Below, in pieces: positions 1 to 11,690 of a stretch of DNA of 64,000 nucleotides; the first letter of the stretch is position 1, and each line of letters starts with the position of its first letter. The notes beneath the pieces were generated by a model. It was not told where the DNA came from. It searched no databases and saw only the letters and a list, made by a program, of their open reading frames with translations. This stretch comes from Ptiloglossa arizonensis (Eukaryota > Arthropoda > Insecta > Hymenoptera > Colletidae). The DNA is taken from assembly GCF_051014685.1 (NCBI RefSeq), contig NW_027478715.1, positions 434,001 to 498,000 on the forward strand, given 5' to 3'. The position numbers were made by a program, and so were the translations under genes.

Positions 1-199
1 AAGAAACACTTGAGAAACTCAAAATTTTCGCAGTTCTGATGCTCGACAAGCATAACTAGAACGGCCTAGGGGAAAAGTACGCATACCGTTGTAATCGGGC
101 GAGTTTCTACTTTCAGATGCAACAGACATTTTGCGGATTGGTCTATCCGTTCGCGAGATATGGCAGTTTGGAGGTAAGAAACGCTTGAGAAACTCATAA

Positions 200-1310
200 T
201 TTTCGCAGTTCTGATGCTCGAAACGAATAACTAGAACGGCCTAGGGGAAAAGTACGCATACCGTTGTAATCGGGCGAGTTTCTACTTTCAGATGCATCAG
301 AAATTTTGCGGATTGGTCAATCAGGTTCGCGAGATGTGGCAGTTTATAGGTAAAAACGCTTGAGAAACTCAAAATTTTCGCAGTTCTGATGCTCGAAACG
401 AATAACTAGAACGGCCTAGGGGAAAACTACGCATACCGTTGTAATCGGGCGAGTTTCTACTTTCAGATGCAACAAAATTTTGCGGATTGGTCAATCCGTT
501 CGCGAGATGTGGCAGTTTGTAGGTAAGAAACGCTTGAGAAACTCAAAATTTTCGCAGTTTTGATGCTCGAAACGAACAACTAGAACGGCCTAGGGGAAAA
601 GTACGCATACCGTTGTAATCGGGCGAGTTTCTACTTTCAGATGCAACAGAAATTTTGCGGATTGGTCAATCCGTTCGCGAGATATGGCAGTTTGGAGTTA
701 AGAAACGCTTGAGAAACTCAAAATTTTCGCAGTTCTGATGCTCGACAAGCATAACTAGAACGGCCCAGGGGAAAAGTACGCACACCGTTGTAATCGGGCG
801 AGTTTCAACTTTCAGATGCAACAGAAATTTTGCGGATTGGTCAATCCGCTCGCGAGATATGGCAGTTTGGAGGTAAGAAACGCTTGAGAAACTCAAAATT
901 TTCGCAGTTCTGATGCTCGACAAGCATAACTAGAACGGCCCAGGGGAAAAGTACGCATACCGTTGTAATCGGGCGAGATTCTACTTTCAGATGCAACAGA
1001 AATTTTGCGGATTGGTCAATCCGTTCGCGAGATATGGCAGTTTGGAGGGAAGAAACGCTTGAGAAATTCAAAATTTTCGCAGTTCTGATGCTCGAAACGA
1101 ATAACTAGAATGGCCTAGGGGAAAAGTACGCATATCGTTGTAATCGGGCGAGTTTCTACTTTTAAATGCATCAGAAATTTTGCGAATTGGTCAATCCGTT
1201 CGCGAGATATGGCAGTTAGGACGTAAGAAACGCTTGAGAAACTCAAAATTTTCGCAGTTCTGATGCACGAAACGAATAACTAGAACAGCCTAGGGGAAAA
1301 GTACGCATAC
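200..1310. repeat. 6-monomer block, first copy (second at 2,999-4,109)
   Basis: The block recurs 2,799 bp downstream (16 units less 1 bp). Shared private states include ATCAGGTTCG, AAAAACGCT, CAACAAAATTTT, GTTTTGATGC, CAACTTTCAGATG and CATATCGTTG in the same order. The left edge is set by CATAATTT (here, near 197) against CAAAATTT, and the right edge by ACCGTTG against ACCGATG near 1,311. A few single differences remain, such as GATGCTCG against GATGTTCG. This looks like an ordinary block duplication within the satellite. Confidence 0.8.
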
Positions 1311-2570
1311 CGTTGTAATCGGGCGAGTTTCTACTTTCAGATGCAACAGAAATTTTGCGGATTTGTCAATTCGTTCGCGAGATATGGCAGTTTGGAGGTC
1401 AGAAACGCTTGAGAAACTCAAAATTTTCGCAGTTCTGATGCTCGACAAGCATAACTAGAACGGCCCAGGGGAAAAGTACGCATACCGTTGTAATCGGACG
1501 AGTTTCTACTTTCAGATGCAACAGAAATTTTGCGGATTGGTCAATCCGTTCGCGAGATATGGCAGTTTGGAGTTAAGAAACGCTTGAGAAACTCAAAATT
1601 TTCGCAGTTCTGATGCTCGACAAGCATAACTAGAACGGCCCAGGGGAAAAGTACGCACACGGTTGTAATCGGGCGAGTTTCTACTTTCAGATGCAACAAA
1701 AATTATGCGGATCGGTCAATCCTTTCGCGAGATATGGCAGTTTGGAGGTAAGACACGCTTGAGAAACTCAAAATTTTCGCAGTTCTGATGCTCGAAACGA
1801 ATAACTAGAACAGCCTAGGGGGAAAGTACGCATACCGTTGTAATCGGGCGAGTTTCTACTTTCAGATGCAACAAAAATTATGCGGATCGGTCAATCCTTT
1901 CGCGAGATATGGCAGTTTGGAGGTAAGACACTTTTGAGAAACTCAAAATTTTCGCAGTTCTGATGCTCGAAACGAATAACTAGAACAGCCTAGGGGAAAA
2001 GTACGCATACCGTTGTAATCGGGCGAGTTTCTACTTTCAGATGCAACAGAATTTTTGCGGATTTGTCAATTCGTTCGCGAGATATGGCAGTTTGGAGGTA
2101 AGAAACGCTTGAGAAACTCAAAATTTTCGCAGTTCTGATGCTCGACAAGCATAACTAGAACGGCCCAGGGGAAAAGTACGCATACCGTTGTAATCGGACG
2201 AGTTTCTACTTTCAGATGCAACAGAAATTTTGCGGATTGGTCAATCCGTTCGCGAGATATGGCAGTTTGGAGTTAAGAAACGCTTGAGAAACTCAAAATT
2301 TTCGCAGTTCTGATGCTCGACAAGCATAACTAGAACGGCCCAGGGGAAAAGTACGCACACGGTTGTAATCGGGCGAGTTTCTACTTTCAGATGCAACAAA
2401 AATTATGCGGATCGGTCAATCCTTTCGCGAGATATGGCAGTTTGGAGGTAAGACACGCTTGAGAAACTCAAAATTTTCGCAGTTCTGATGCTCGAAACGA
2501 ATAACTAGAACAGCCTAGGGGAAAAGTACGCATACCGTTGTAATCGGGCGAGTTTCTACTTTCAGATGCA
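1266..2570. repeat. Tandem 4-mer (700-bp) repeat, nearly two copies
   Basis: The sequence at 1,266-1,870 recurs at 1,966-2,570, exactly 700 bp (4 units) away. The copies share GATTTGTCAATTCG, AATCGGACGAG, GGAGTTAAG, CACACGGTTG and AGACACGC in order. Differences seen are GGAGGTC against GGAGGTA, AAATTTTT against AATTTTTG, and GGGGGAAA against GGGGAAAA. After 2,570 the sequence switches to ACAGACATTT, the state also found at 122, so the first part of the window and the part after 2,570 are related too. Confidence 0.78.
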
Positions 2571-2869
2571 ACAGACATTTTGCGGATTGGTCTATCCGTT
2601 CGCGAGATATGGCAGTTTGGAGGTAAGAAACGCTTGAGAAACTCATAATTTTCGCAGTTCTGATGCTCGAAACGAATAACTAGAACGGCCTACTGGAAAA
2701 GTACGCATACCGTTGTAAACGGGAGAGTTTCTGCTTTCAGATGCAACAGAAATTTTGCGGATTGGTCAATCCGTTCGCGAGATATGGCAGTTTGGAGGTA
2801 AGAAACACTTGAGAAACTCAAAATTTTCGCAGTTCTGATGCTCGACAAGCATAACTAGAACGGCCTAGG

Positions 2870-5800
2870 GGAAAAGTACGCATACCGTTGTAATCGAGCG
2901 AGTGTCTACTTTCAGATGCATCAGAAATTTTGCGGATTGGTCAATCCGTTCGCGAGATATGGCAGATTGGAAGTAAGAAACGCTTGAGAAACTCAAAATT
3001 TTCGCAGTTCTGATGCTCGAAACGAATAACTAGAACGGCCTAGGGGAAAAGTACGCATACCGTTGTAATCGGGCGAGTTTCTACTTTCAGATGCATCAGA
3101 AATTTTGCGGATTGGTCAATCAGGTTCGCGAGATGTGGCAGTTTATAGGTAAAAACGCTTGAGAAACTCAAAATTTTCGCAGTTCTGATGCTCGAAACGA
3201 ATAACTAGAACGGCCTAGGGGAAAACTACGCATACCGTTGTAATCGGGCGAGTTTCTACTTTCAGATGCAACAAAATTTTGCGGATTGGTCAATCCGTTC
3301 GCGAGATGTGGCAGTTTGTAGGTAAGAAACGCTTGAGAAACTCAAAATTTTCGCAGTTTTGATGCTCGAAACGAACAACTAGAACGGCCTAGGGGAAAAG
3401 TACGCATACCGTTGTAATCGGGCGAGTTTCTACTTTCAGATGCAACAGAAATTTTGCGGATTGGTCAATCCGTTCGCGAGATATGGCAGTTTGGAGTTAA
3501 GAAACGCTTGAGAAACTCAAAATTTTCGCAGTTCTGATGCTCGACAAGCATAACTAGAACGGCCCAGGGGAAAAGTACGCACACCGTTGTAATCGGGCGA
3601 GTTTCAACTTTCAGATGCAACAGAAATTTTGCGGATTGGTCAATCCGCTCGCGAGATATGGCAGTTTGGAGGTAAGAAACGCTTGAGAAACTCAAAATTT
3701 TCGCAGTTCTGATGCTCGACAAGCATAACTAGAACGGCCCAGGGGAAAAGTACGCATACCGTTGTAATCGGGCGAGATTCTACTTTCAGATGCAACAGAA
3801 ATTTTGCGGATTGGTCAATCCGTTCGCGAGATATGGCAGTTTGGAGGGAAGAAACGCTTGAGAAATTCAAAATTTTCGCAGTTCTGATGTTCGAAACGAA
3901 TAACTAGAATGGCCTAGGGGAAAAGTACGCATATCGTTGTAATCGGGCGAGTTTCTACTTTTAAATGCATCAGAAATTTTGCGGATTGGTCAATCCGTTC
4001 GCGAGATATGGCAGTTAGGACGTAAGAAACGCTTGAGAAACTCAAAATTTTCGCAGTTCTGATGCACGAAACGAATAACTAGAACAGCCTAGGGGAAAAG
4101 TACGCATACCGATGTAATCGGGCGAGTTTCTACTTCCAGATGCAACGAAATTTTGCGGATTGGTCAATCCGTTCGCGAGATGTGGCAGTTTGGAGGTAAG
4201 ACACGCTTGAGAAACTCAAAATTTTCGCAGTTCTGATGCTCGACAAGCATAACTAGAACGGCCTAGGGGAAAAGTACACATACCGTTGTAATCGGGCGAG
4301 TTTCTACTTTCAGATGCAACAAAAATTATGCGGATCGGTCAATCCTTTCGCGAGATATGGCAGTTTGGAGGTAAGACACGCTTGAGAAACTCAAAATTTT
4401 CGCAGTTCTGATGCTCGACAAGCATAACTAGAACGGCCTAGGGGAAAAGTACGCATACCGTTGTAATCGGGTGAGTTTCTACTTTCAGATGCAACAGAAA
4501 TTTTGCGGATTGGTCAATCCGTTCGCGAGATATGGCAGGTTGGAGGTAAGAAACGCCAGAGAAACTCAAAATTTTCGCAGTTCTGATGCTCGAAACGAAT
4601 AACTAGAACGGCCTAGGGGAAAAGTACACATACCGTTGTAATCGGGCGAGTTTCTACTTTCAGATGCAACAGAAATTTTGCGGATTGGTCAATCCTTTCG
4701 CGAGATATGGCAGTTTGGAGGTAAGAAACGCTAGAACAACTCAAAATTTACGCAGTTCTCATGCTCGAAACGAATAACTAGAACGGCCTAGGGGAAAAGT
4801 ACGCATACCGTTGTAATCGGGCGAGTTTCTACTTTCAGATGCAACAGAAATTTTGCGGATTGGTCAATCCGTTCGCGAGATATGGCAGTTTGGAGGTAAG
4901 AAACGCTTGAGAAATTCAAAATTTTCGCAGTTCTGATGCTCGAAACGAATAACTAGAATGGCCTAGGGGAAAAGTACGCATATCGTTGTAATCGGGCGAG
5001 TTTCTACTTTTAAATGCATCAGAAATTTTGCGAATTGGTCAATCCGTTCGCGAGATATGGCAGTTAGGACGTAAGAAACGCTTGAGAAACTCAAAATTTT
5101 CGCAGTTCTGATGCACGAAACGAATAACTAGAACAGCCTAGGGGAAAAGTACGCATACCGATGTAATCGGGCGAGTTTCTACTTTCAGATGCAACGAAAT
5201 TTTGCGGATTGGTCAATCCGTTCGCGAGATGTGGCAGTTTGTAGGTAAGAAACGCTTGAGAAACTCAAAATTTTCGCAGTTCTGATGCTCGAAACGAACA
5301 ACTAGAACGGCCTAGGGGAAAAGTACGCATACCGTTGTAATCGCGCGAGTTTCTACTTTCAGATGCAACAGAAATTTTGCGGATTTGTCAATCCGTTCGC
5401 GAGATATGGCAGTTTGGAGGTAAGAAACGCTTGAGAAACTCAAAATTTTCGCAGTTCTGATGCTCGACAAGCATAACTAGAACGGCCCAGGGGAAAAGTA
5501 CGCATACCGTTGTAATCGGACGAGTTTCTACTTTCAGATGCAACAGAAATTTTGCGGATTGGTCAATCCGTTCGCGAGATATGGCAGTTTGGAGTTAAGA
5601 AACGCTTGAGATACTCAAAATTTTCGCAGTTCTGATGCTCGACAAGCATAACTAGAACGGCCTAGGGGAAAAGTGAACATACCGTTGTAATCGGGCGAGT
5701 TTCTACTTTCAGATGCAACAAAAATTATGCGGATTGGTCAATCCTTTCGCGAGACATGGCAGTTTGGAGGTAAGAAACGCTCGAGAAACTCAAAATTTTC

Positions 5801-6190
5801 GCAGTTGAGATGCTCGAAACGAATAACTACTATGGCCTAGGGGAAAAGAACACATACCGTTGTAATTGGGCGAGTTTCTACTTTCAGATGCCACAGAAAT
5901 TTTGCGGATTGGTCTATCCGTTCGCGAGATGTGGCAGTTTGTAGGTAAGAAACGCTTGAGAAACTCAAAATTTTCGCAGTTCTGATGCTCGAAACGAATA
6001 ACTAGAACAGCCTAGGGGAAAAGTACGCATACCGTTGTAATCGGGCGAGTTTCTACTTTCAGATGCAACAGAAATTTTGCGGATTGGTCTATCCGTTCGC
6101 GAGATATGGCAGTTTGGAGGTAAGAAACGCTTGAGAAACTCATAATTTTCGCAGTTCTGATGCTCGAAACGAATAACTAGAACGGCCTAC
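2870..6190. repeat. 3.3-kb segmental block, copy 1 (copy 2 at 15,110-18,605)
   Basis: About 19 monomers recur 12,241 bp away, in the same order and nearly identical. Rare states are shared all along: ATCGAGCGAGTGTC, ATCAGGTTCG, GGAGGGAAG, GCCAGAGAAAC, CTAGAACAACTC with TTTACGCAGTTCTC, ATCGCGCGAG, GAGATACTC and AAAAGTGAACATACC. Two events separate the copies. Copy 2 lost one base near 16,850 (AGAAGGCC for AGAACGGCC). It also has one extra whole monomer at about 17,902-18,076. Both edges are sharp changes of monomer variant inside the unit, not at a unit boundary. Confidence 0.85.
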
Positions 6191-7058
6191 GGGAAAAGTA
6201 CGCATACCGTTGTAATCGGGCGAGATTCTACTTTCAGATGCAACAGAAATTTTGCGGATTGGTCAATCCGTTCGCGAGATATGGCAGTTTGGAGGTAAGA
6301 AACGCTTGAGAAATTCAAAATTTTCGCAGTTCTGATGCTCGAAACGAATAACTAGAATGGCCTAGGGGAAAAGTACGAATATCGTTGTAATCGGGCGAGT
6401 TTCTACTTTTAAATGCATCAGAAATTTTGCGAATTGGTCAATCCGTTCGCGAGATATGGCAGTTAGGACGTAAGAAACGCTTGAGAAACTCAAAATTTTC
6501 GCAGTTCTGATGCACGAAACGAATAACTAGAACAGCCTAGGGGAAAAGTACGCATACCGATGTAATCGGGCGAGTTTCTACTTTCAGATGCAACGAAATT
6601 TTGCGGATTGGTCAATCCGTTCGCGAGATGTGGCAGTTTGTAGGTAAGAAACGCTTGAGAAACTCAAAGTTTTCGCAGTTCTGATGCTCGAAACGAACAA
6701 CTAGAACGTCCTACGGGAAAAGTACGCTACCGTTGTAATCGGGCGAGTTTCTACTTTCAGATGCAACAGAAATTTTGCGGATTTGTCAATCCGTTCGCGA
6801 GATATGGCAGTTTGGAGGTAAGAAACGCTTGAGAAACTCAAAATTTTCGCAGTTCTGATGCTCGACAAGCATAACTAGAACGGCCCAGGGGAAAAGTACG
6901 CATACCGTTGTAATCGGACGAGTTTCTACTTTCAGATGCAACAGAAATTTTGAGGATTGGTCAATCCGTTCGCGAGATATGGCAGTTTGGAGTTAAGAAA
7001 CGCTTGAGAAACTCAAAATTTTCGCAGTTCTGATGCTCGACAAGCATAACTAGAACGG
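4840..7058. repeat. 8-mer spaced block duplication within the left domain
   Basis: About five monomers at 4,840-5,660 recur at 6,240-7,058, offset 1,399 bp (8 units less 1 bp), then 1,398 bp after a one-base loss in CGCTACCG near 6,726. Shared order: GAAATTC, ATATCGTTG with TTTAAATGCATC, GTTAGGACG, GATGCACG with ACAGCC, ACCGATG, CAACGAAATTTT, GATTTGTCAATCC and GGAGTTAAG. The match breaks where CCTAGGGGAAAAGTG meets CCCAGGGG. Confidence 0.72.
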
Positions 7059-7309
7059 CCCAGGGGAAAAGTACGCATACCGGAGTAATCGGGCGAGTTT
7101 CTACTTTCAGATGCAATAGAAATTTTGCGGATTGGTCAATCCTTTCGCGAGATATGGCAGTTTGGAGGTAAGACACGCTTGAGAAACTCAAAATTTTCGC
7201 AGTTCTGATGCTCGACAAGCATATCTAGAACGGCCTAGGGGAAAAGTACACATACCGTTGTAATCGGGCGAGTTTCTACTTTCAGATGCAACAAAAATTA
7301 TGCGGATTG

Positions 7310-8540
7310 GTCAATCCTTTCGCGAGATATGGCAGTTTGGAGGTAAGAAACGCTCGAGAAACTTAAAATTTTCGCAGTTGAGATGCTCGAAACGAATAAC
7401 TACAATGGCCTAGGGGAAAAGAACACATACCGTTGTAATTGGGCGAATTTCTACTTTCAGATGACACAGAAATTTTGCGGATTGGTCAATCCGTTCGCGA
7501 GATGTGGCAGTTTGTAGGTAAGAAACGCTTGAGAAACTCAAAATTTTCGCAGTTCTGATGCTCGAAACGAATAACTAGAACAGCCTAGGGGAAAAGTACG
7601 CATACCGTTGTAATCGGGCGAGTTTCTACTTTCAGATGCAACAGAAATTTTGCGGATTGGTCTATCCGTTCGCGAGATATGGCTGTTTGGAGGTAAGAAA
7701 CGCTTGAGAAAATCAAAATTTTCGCAGTTCTGATGCTCGAAACGAATAACTAGAACGGCCTAGTGGAAAACTACGCATACCGTTGTAATCGGGCGAGTTT
7801 CTACTTTCAGATGCAACGAAATTTTGCGGATTGGTCAATCCGTTCGCGAGATGTGGCAGTTTGTAGGTAAGAAACGCTTGAGAAACTCAAAATTTTCGCA
7901 GTTCTGATGCTCGAAACGAACAACTAGAACGGCCTAGGGGAAAAGTACGCATACCGTTGTAATCGGGCGAGTTTCTACTTTCAGATGCATCAGAAATTTT
8001 GCGGATTGGTCAATCAGGTTCGCGAGATGTGGCAGTTTATAGGTAAGAAACGCTTGAGAAACTCAAAATTTTCGCAGTTCTGATGCTCGAAACGAATAAC
8101 TAGAACGGCCTAGGGGAAAACTACGCATACCGTTGTAATCGGGCGAGTTTCTACTTTCAGATGCAACAAAATTTTGCGGATTGGTCGATCCGTTCGCGAG
8201 ATGTGGCAGTTTGTAGGTAAGAAACGCTTGAGAAACTCAAAATTTTCGCAGTTCTGATGCTCGAAACGAACAACTAGAACGGCCTAGGGGAAAAGTACGC
8301 ATACCGTTGTAATCGGGCGAGTTTCTACTTTCAAATGCAACAGAAATTTTGCGGATTTGTCAATCCGTTCGCGAGATATGGCAGTTTAGAGGTAAGAAAC
8401 GCTTGAGAAACTCAAAATTTTCGCAGTTCTGATGCTCGACAAGCATAACTAGAACAGCCCAGGGGAAAAGTACGCATACCGTTGTAATCGGACGAGTTTC
8501 TACTTTCAGATGCAACAGAAATTTTGCGGATGGGTCAATC
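7310..8540. repeat. 7-monomer block, copy at 11,684-12,910
   Basis: Offset about 4,372 bp (25 units less 3 bp). The strongest shared marker is the private GGCTGTTTGG (near 7,681 and 12,053) followed by GAAAATCAAAA. It is followed in both by GGAAAACTACGC, ATCAGGTTCG, GTTTATAGG or GTTTATATG, and TTTCAAATGCAAC with GCAGTTTAGAGG. The copies differ at scattered bases such as CCTAGTGG against CCTAGGGG. The match ends where one copy has GAGATATGG and the other GAGATGTGG. Confidence 0.72.
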
Positions 8541-10947
8541 CGTTCGCGAGATATGGCAGTTTGGAGTTAAGAAACGCTTGAGAAACTCAAAATTTTCGCA
8601 GTTATGATGCTCGACATGCATAACTAGAACGGCCCAGGGGAAAAGTACGCACACCGTTGTAATCGGGCGAGTTTCAACTTTCAGATGCAACAGAAATTTT
8701 GCAGATTGGTCAATCCGCACGCGAGATATGGCAGTTTGGAGGTAAGAAACGCTTGAGAAACTCAAAATTTTCGCAGTTCTGATGCTCGACAAGCATATCT
8801 AGAACGGCCCAGGGGAAAAGTACGCATACCGTTGTAATCGGGCGAGATTCTACTTTCAGATGCAACAGAAATTTTGCGGATTGGTCTATCCGTTCGCGAG
8901 ATATGGCAGTTTGGAGGTAAGAAACGCTTGAGAAATTCAAAATTTTCGCAGTTCTGTTGCTCGAAACGAATAACTAGAATGGCCTAGGGGAAAAGTACGC
9001 ATATCGTTGTAATCGGGCGAGTTTCTACTTTTAAATGCATCAGAAATTTTGCGAATTGGTCAATCCGTTCGCGAGATATGGCAGTTAGGACGTAAGAAAC
9101 GCTTGAGAAACTCAAAATTTTCGCAGTTCTGATGCACGAAACGAATAACTAGAACAGCCTAGGGGAAAAGTACGCATACCGTTGTAATCGGGCGAGTTTC
9201 TACTTTCAGATGCAACAGAAATTTTGCGGATTTGTCAATTCGTTCGCGAGATATGGCAGTTTGGAGGTAAGAAACGCTTGAGAAACTCAAAATTTTCGCA
9301 GTTCTGATGCTCGACAAGCATAACTAGAACGGCCCAGGGGACAAGTACGCATACCGTTGTAATCGGACGAGTTTCTACTTTCAGATGCAACAGAAATTTT
9401 GCGGATTGGTCAATCCGTTCGCGAGATATGGCAGTTTGGAGTTAAGAAACGCTTGAGAAACTCAAAATTTTCGCAGTTCTGATGCTCGACAAGCATAACT
9501 AGAACGGCCCAGGGGAAAAGTACGCACACGGTTGTAATCGGGCGAGTTTCTACTTTCAGATGCAACAAAAATTATGCGGATCGGTCAATCCTTTCGCGAG
9601 ATATGGCAGTTTGGAGGTAAGACACGCTTGAGAAACTCAAAATTTTCGCAGTTCTGATGCTCGAAAAGCATAACTAGAACGGCCTAGGGGAAAAGTACAC
9701 ATACCGTTGTAATCGGGCGAGTTTCTACTTTCAGATGCAACAAAAATTATGGGGATTGGTCAATCCTTTCGCGAGATATGGCAGTTAGGACGTAAGACAC
9801 GCTTGAGAAACTCAGAATTTTCGTAGTTCTGATGCTCGAAACGAATAATTAGAACGGCCTAGGGGAAAGGCACGCACACCGTTGTAATCGGGCGAGTTTC
9901 TACTTTCAAATGCAACAGAAATTTTGCGGATTTGTCAATCCGTTCGCGAGATATGGCAGTTTAGAGGTAAGAAACGCTTGAGAAACTCAAAATTTTCGCA
10001 GTTCTGATGCTCGACAAGCATAACTAGAACAGCCCAGGGGAAAAGTACGCATACCGTTGTAATCGGACGAGTTTCTACTTTCAGATGCAACAGAAATTTT
10101 GCGGATTGGTCAATCCGTTCGCGAGATATGGCAGTTTGGAGTTAAGAAACGCTTGAGAAACTCAAAATTTTCGCAGTTCTGATGCTCGACATGCATAACT
10201 AGAACGGCCCAGGGGAAAAGTACGCACACCGTTGTAATCGGGCGAGTTTCAACTTTCAGATGCAACAGAAATTTTGCAGATTGGTCAATCCGCACGCGAG
10301 ATATGGCAGTTTGGAGGTAAGAAACGCTTGAGAAACTCAAAATTTTCGCAGTTCTGATGCTCGACAAGAATAACTAGAACGGCCCAGGGGAAAAGTACGC
10401 ATACCGTTGTAATCGGGCGAGATTCTACTTTCAGATGCAACAGAAATTTTGCGGATTGGTCTATCCGTTCGCGAGATATGGCAGTTTGGAGGTAAGAAAC
10501 GCTTGAGAAATTCAAAATTTTCGCAGTTCTGTTGCTCGAAACGAATAACTAGAATGGCCTAGGGGAAAAGTACGCATATCGTTGTAATCGGGCGAGTTTC
10601 TACTTTTAAATGCATCAGAAATTTTGCGAATTGGTCAATCCGTTCGCGAGATATGGCAGTTAGTACGTAAGAAACGCTTGAGAAACTCAAAATTTTCGCA
10701 GTTCTGATGCACGAAACGAATAACTAGAACAGCCTAGGGGAAAAGTACGCATACCGTTGTAATCGGGCGAGTTTCTACTTTCAGATGCAACAGAAATTTT
10801 GCGGATTTGTCAATTCGTTCGCGAGATATGGCAGTTTGGAGGTAAGAAACGCTTGAGAAACTCAAAATTTTCGCAGTTCTGATGCTCGACAAGCATAACT
10901 AGAACGGCCCAGGGGACAAGTACGCATACCGTTGTAATCGGGCGAGA
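8310..10947. repeat. 9-mer (1,575-bp) higher-order repeat, about 1.7 copies
   Basis: The sequence at 8,310-9,372 recurs at 9,885-10,947, offset exactly 1,575 bp (9 units). Rare states confirm descent: GACATGCATAAC, CAATCCGCACGCG, TTTTGCAGATTGG, CTGTTGCTCG and AGGGGACAAGTACG are found in both in the same order. Differences seen include GATGGGTC against GATTGGTC, TTATGATG against TTCTGATG, and GTTAGGACG against GTTAGTACG. The intervening 510 bp belong to the first unit only. Confidence 0.82.
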
Positions 10948-10959
10948 TTCTACTTTCAG

Positions 10960-11690
10960 ATGCAACAAAATTTTGCGGATTGGTCAATCCTTTCGCGAGA
11001 TGTGGCAGTTTGTAGGTAAGAAACGCTTGAGAAACTCAAAATTTTCGCAGTTCTGATGCTCGAAACGAACAACTAGAACGGCCTAGGGGAAAAGTACGCA
11101 TACCGTTGTAATCGGGCGAGTTTCTACTTTCAGATGCAACAGAAATTTTGCGGATTTGTCAATCCGTTCGCGAGATATGGCAGTTTAGAGGTAAGAAACG
11201 CTTGAGAAACTCAAAATTTTCGCAGTTCTGATGCACGAAACGAATAACTAGAACAGCCTAGGGGAAGAGTACGCATACCGTTGTAATCGAGCGAGTGTCT
11301 ACTTTCAGATGCATCAGAAATTTTGCGGATTGGTCAATCCGTTCGCGAGATATGGCAGATTGGAAGTAAGAAACGCTTGAGAAACTCAAAATTTTCGCAG
11401 TTCTGATGCTCGAAACGAATAACTAGAACGGCCTAGGGGAAAAGTACGCATACCGTTGTAATCGGGCGAGTTTCTACTTTCAGATGCATCAGAAATTTTG
11501 CGGATTGCTCAATCAGGTTCGCGAGATGTAGCAGTTTATAGGTAAAAACGCTTGAGAAACTCAAAATTTTCGCAGTTCTGATGCTCGAAACGAATAACTA
11601 GAACGGCCTAGGGGAAAACTACGCATACCGTTGTAATCGGGCGAGTTTCTACTTTCAGATGCAACAAAATTTTGCGGATTGGTCAATCCT
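10960..11690. repeat. 4-monomer block, copy at 14,808-15,540
   Basis: Offset about 3,848 bp (22 units less 2 bp). Both copies run through CAACAAAATTTT, GTTTGTAGG, GTTTAGAGG, GATGCACG with ACAGCC, ATCGAGCGAGTGTC, GGCAGATTGGAAG, ATCAGGTTCG and AAAAACGCT. Small differences include GGGAAGAGTACG and GATGTAGCAG in the first copy. The second copy continues directly into the 3.3-kb block at 15,110. Confidence 0.7.
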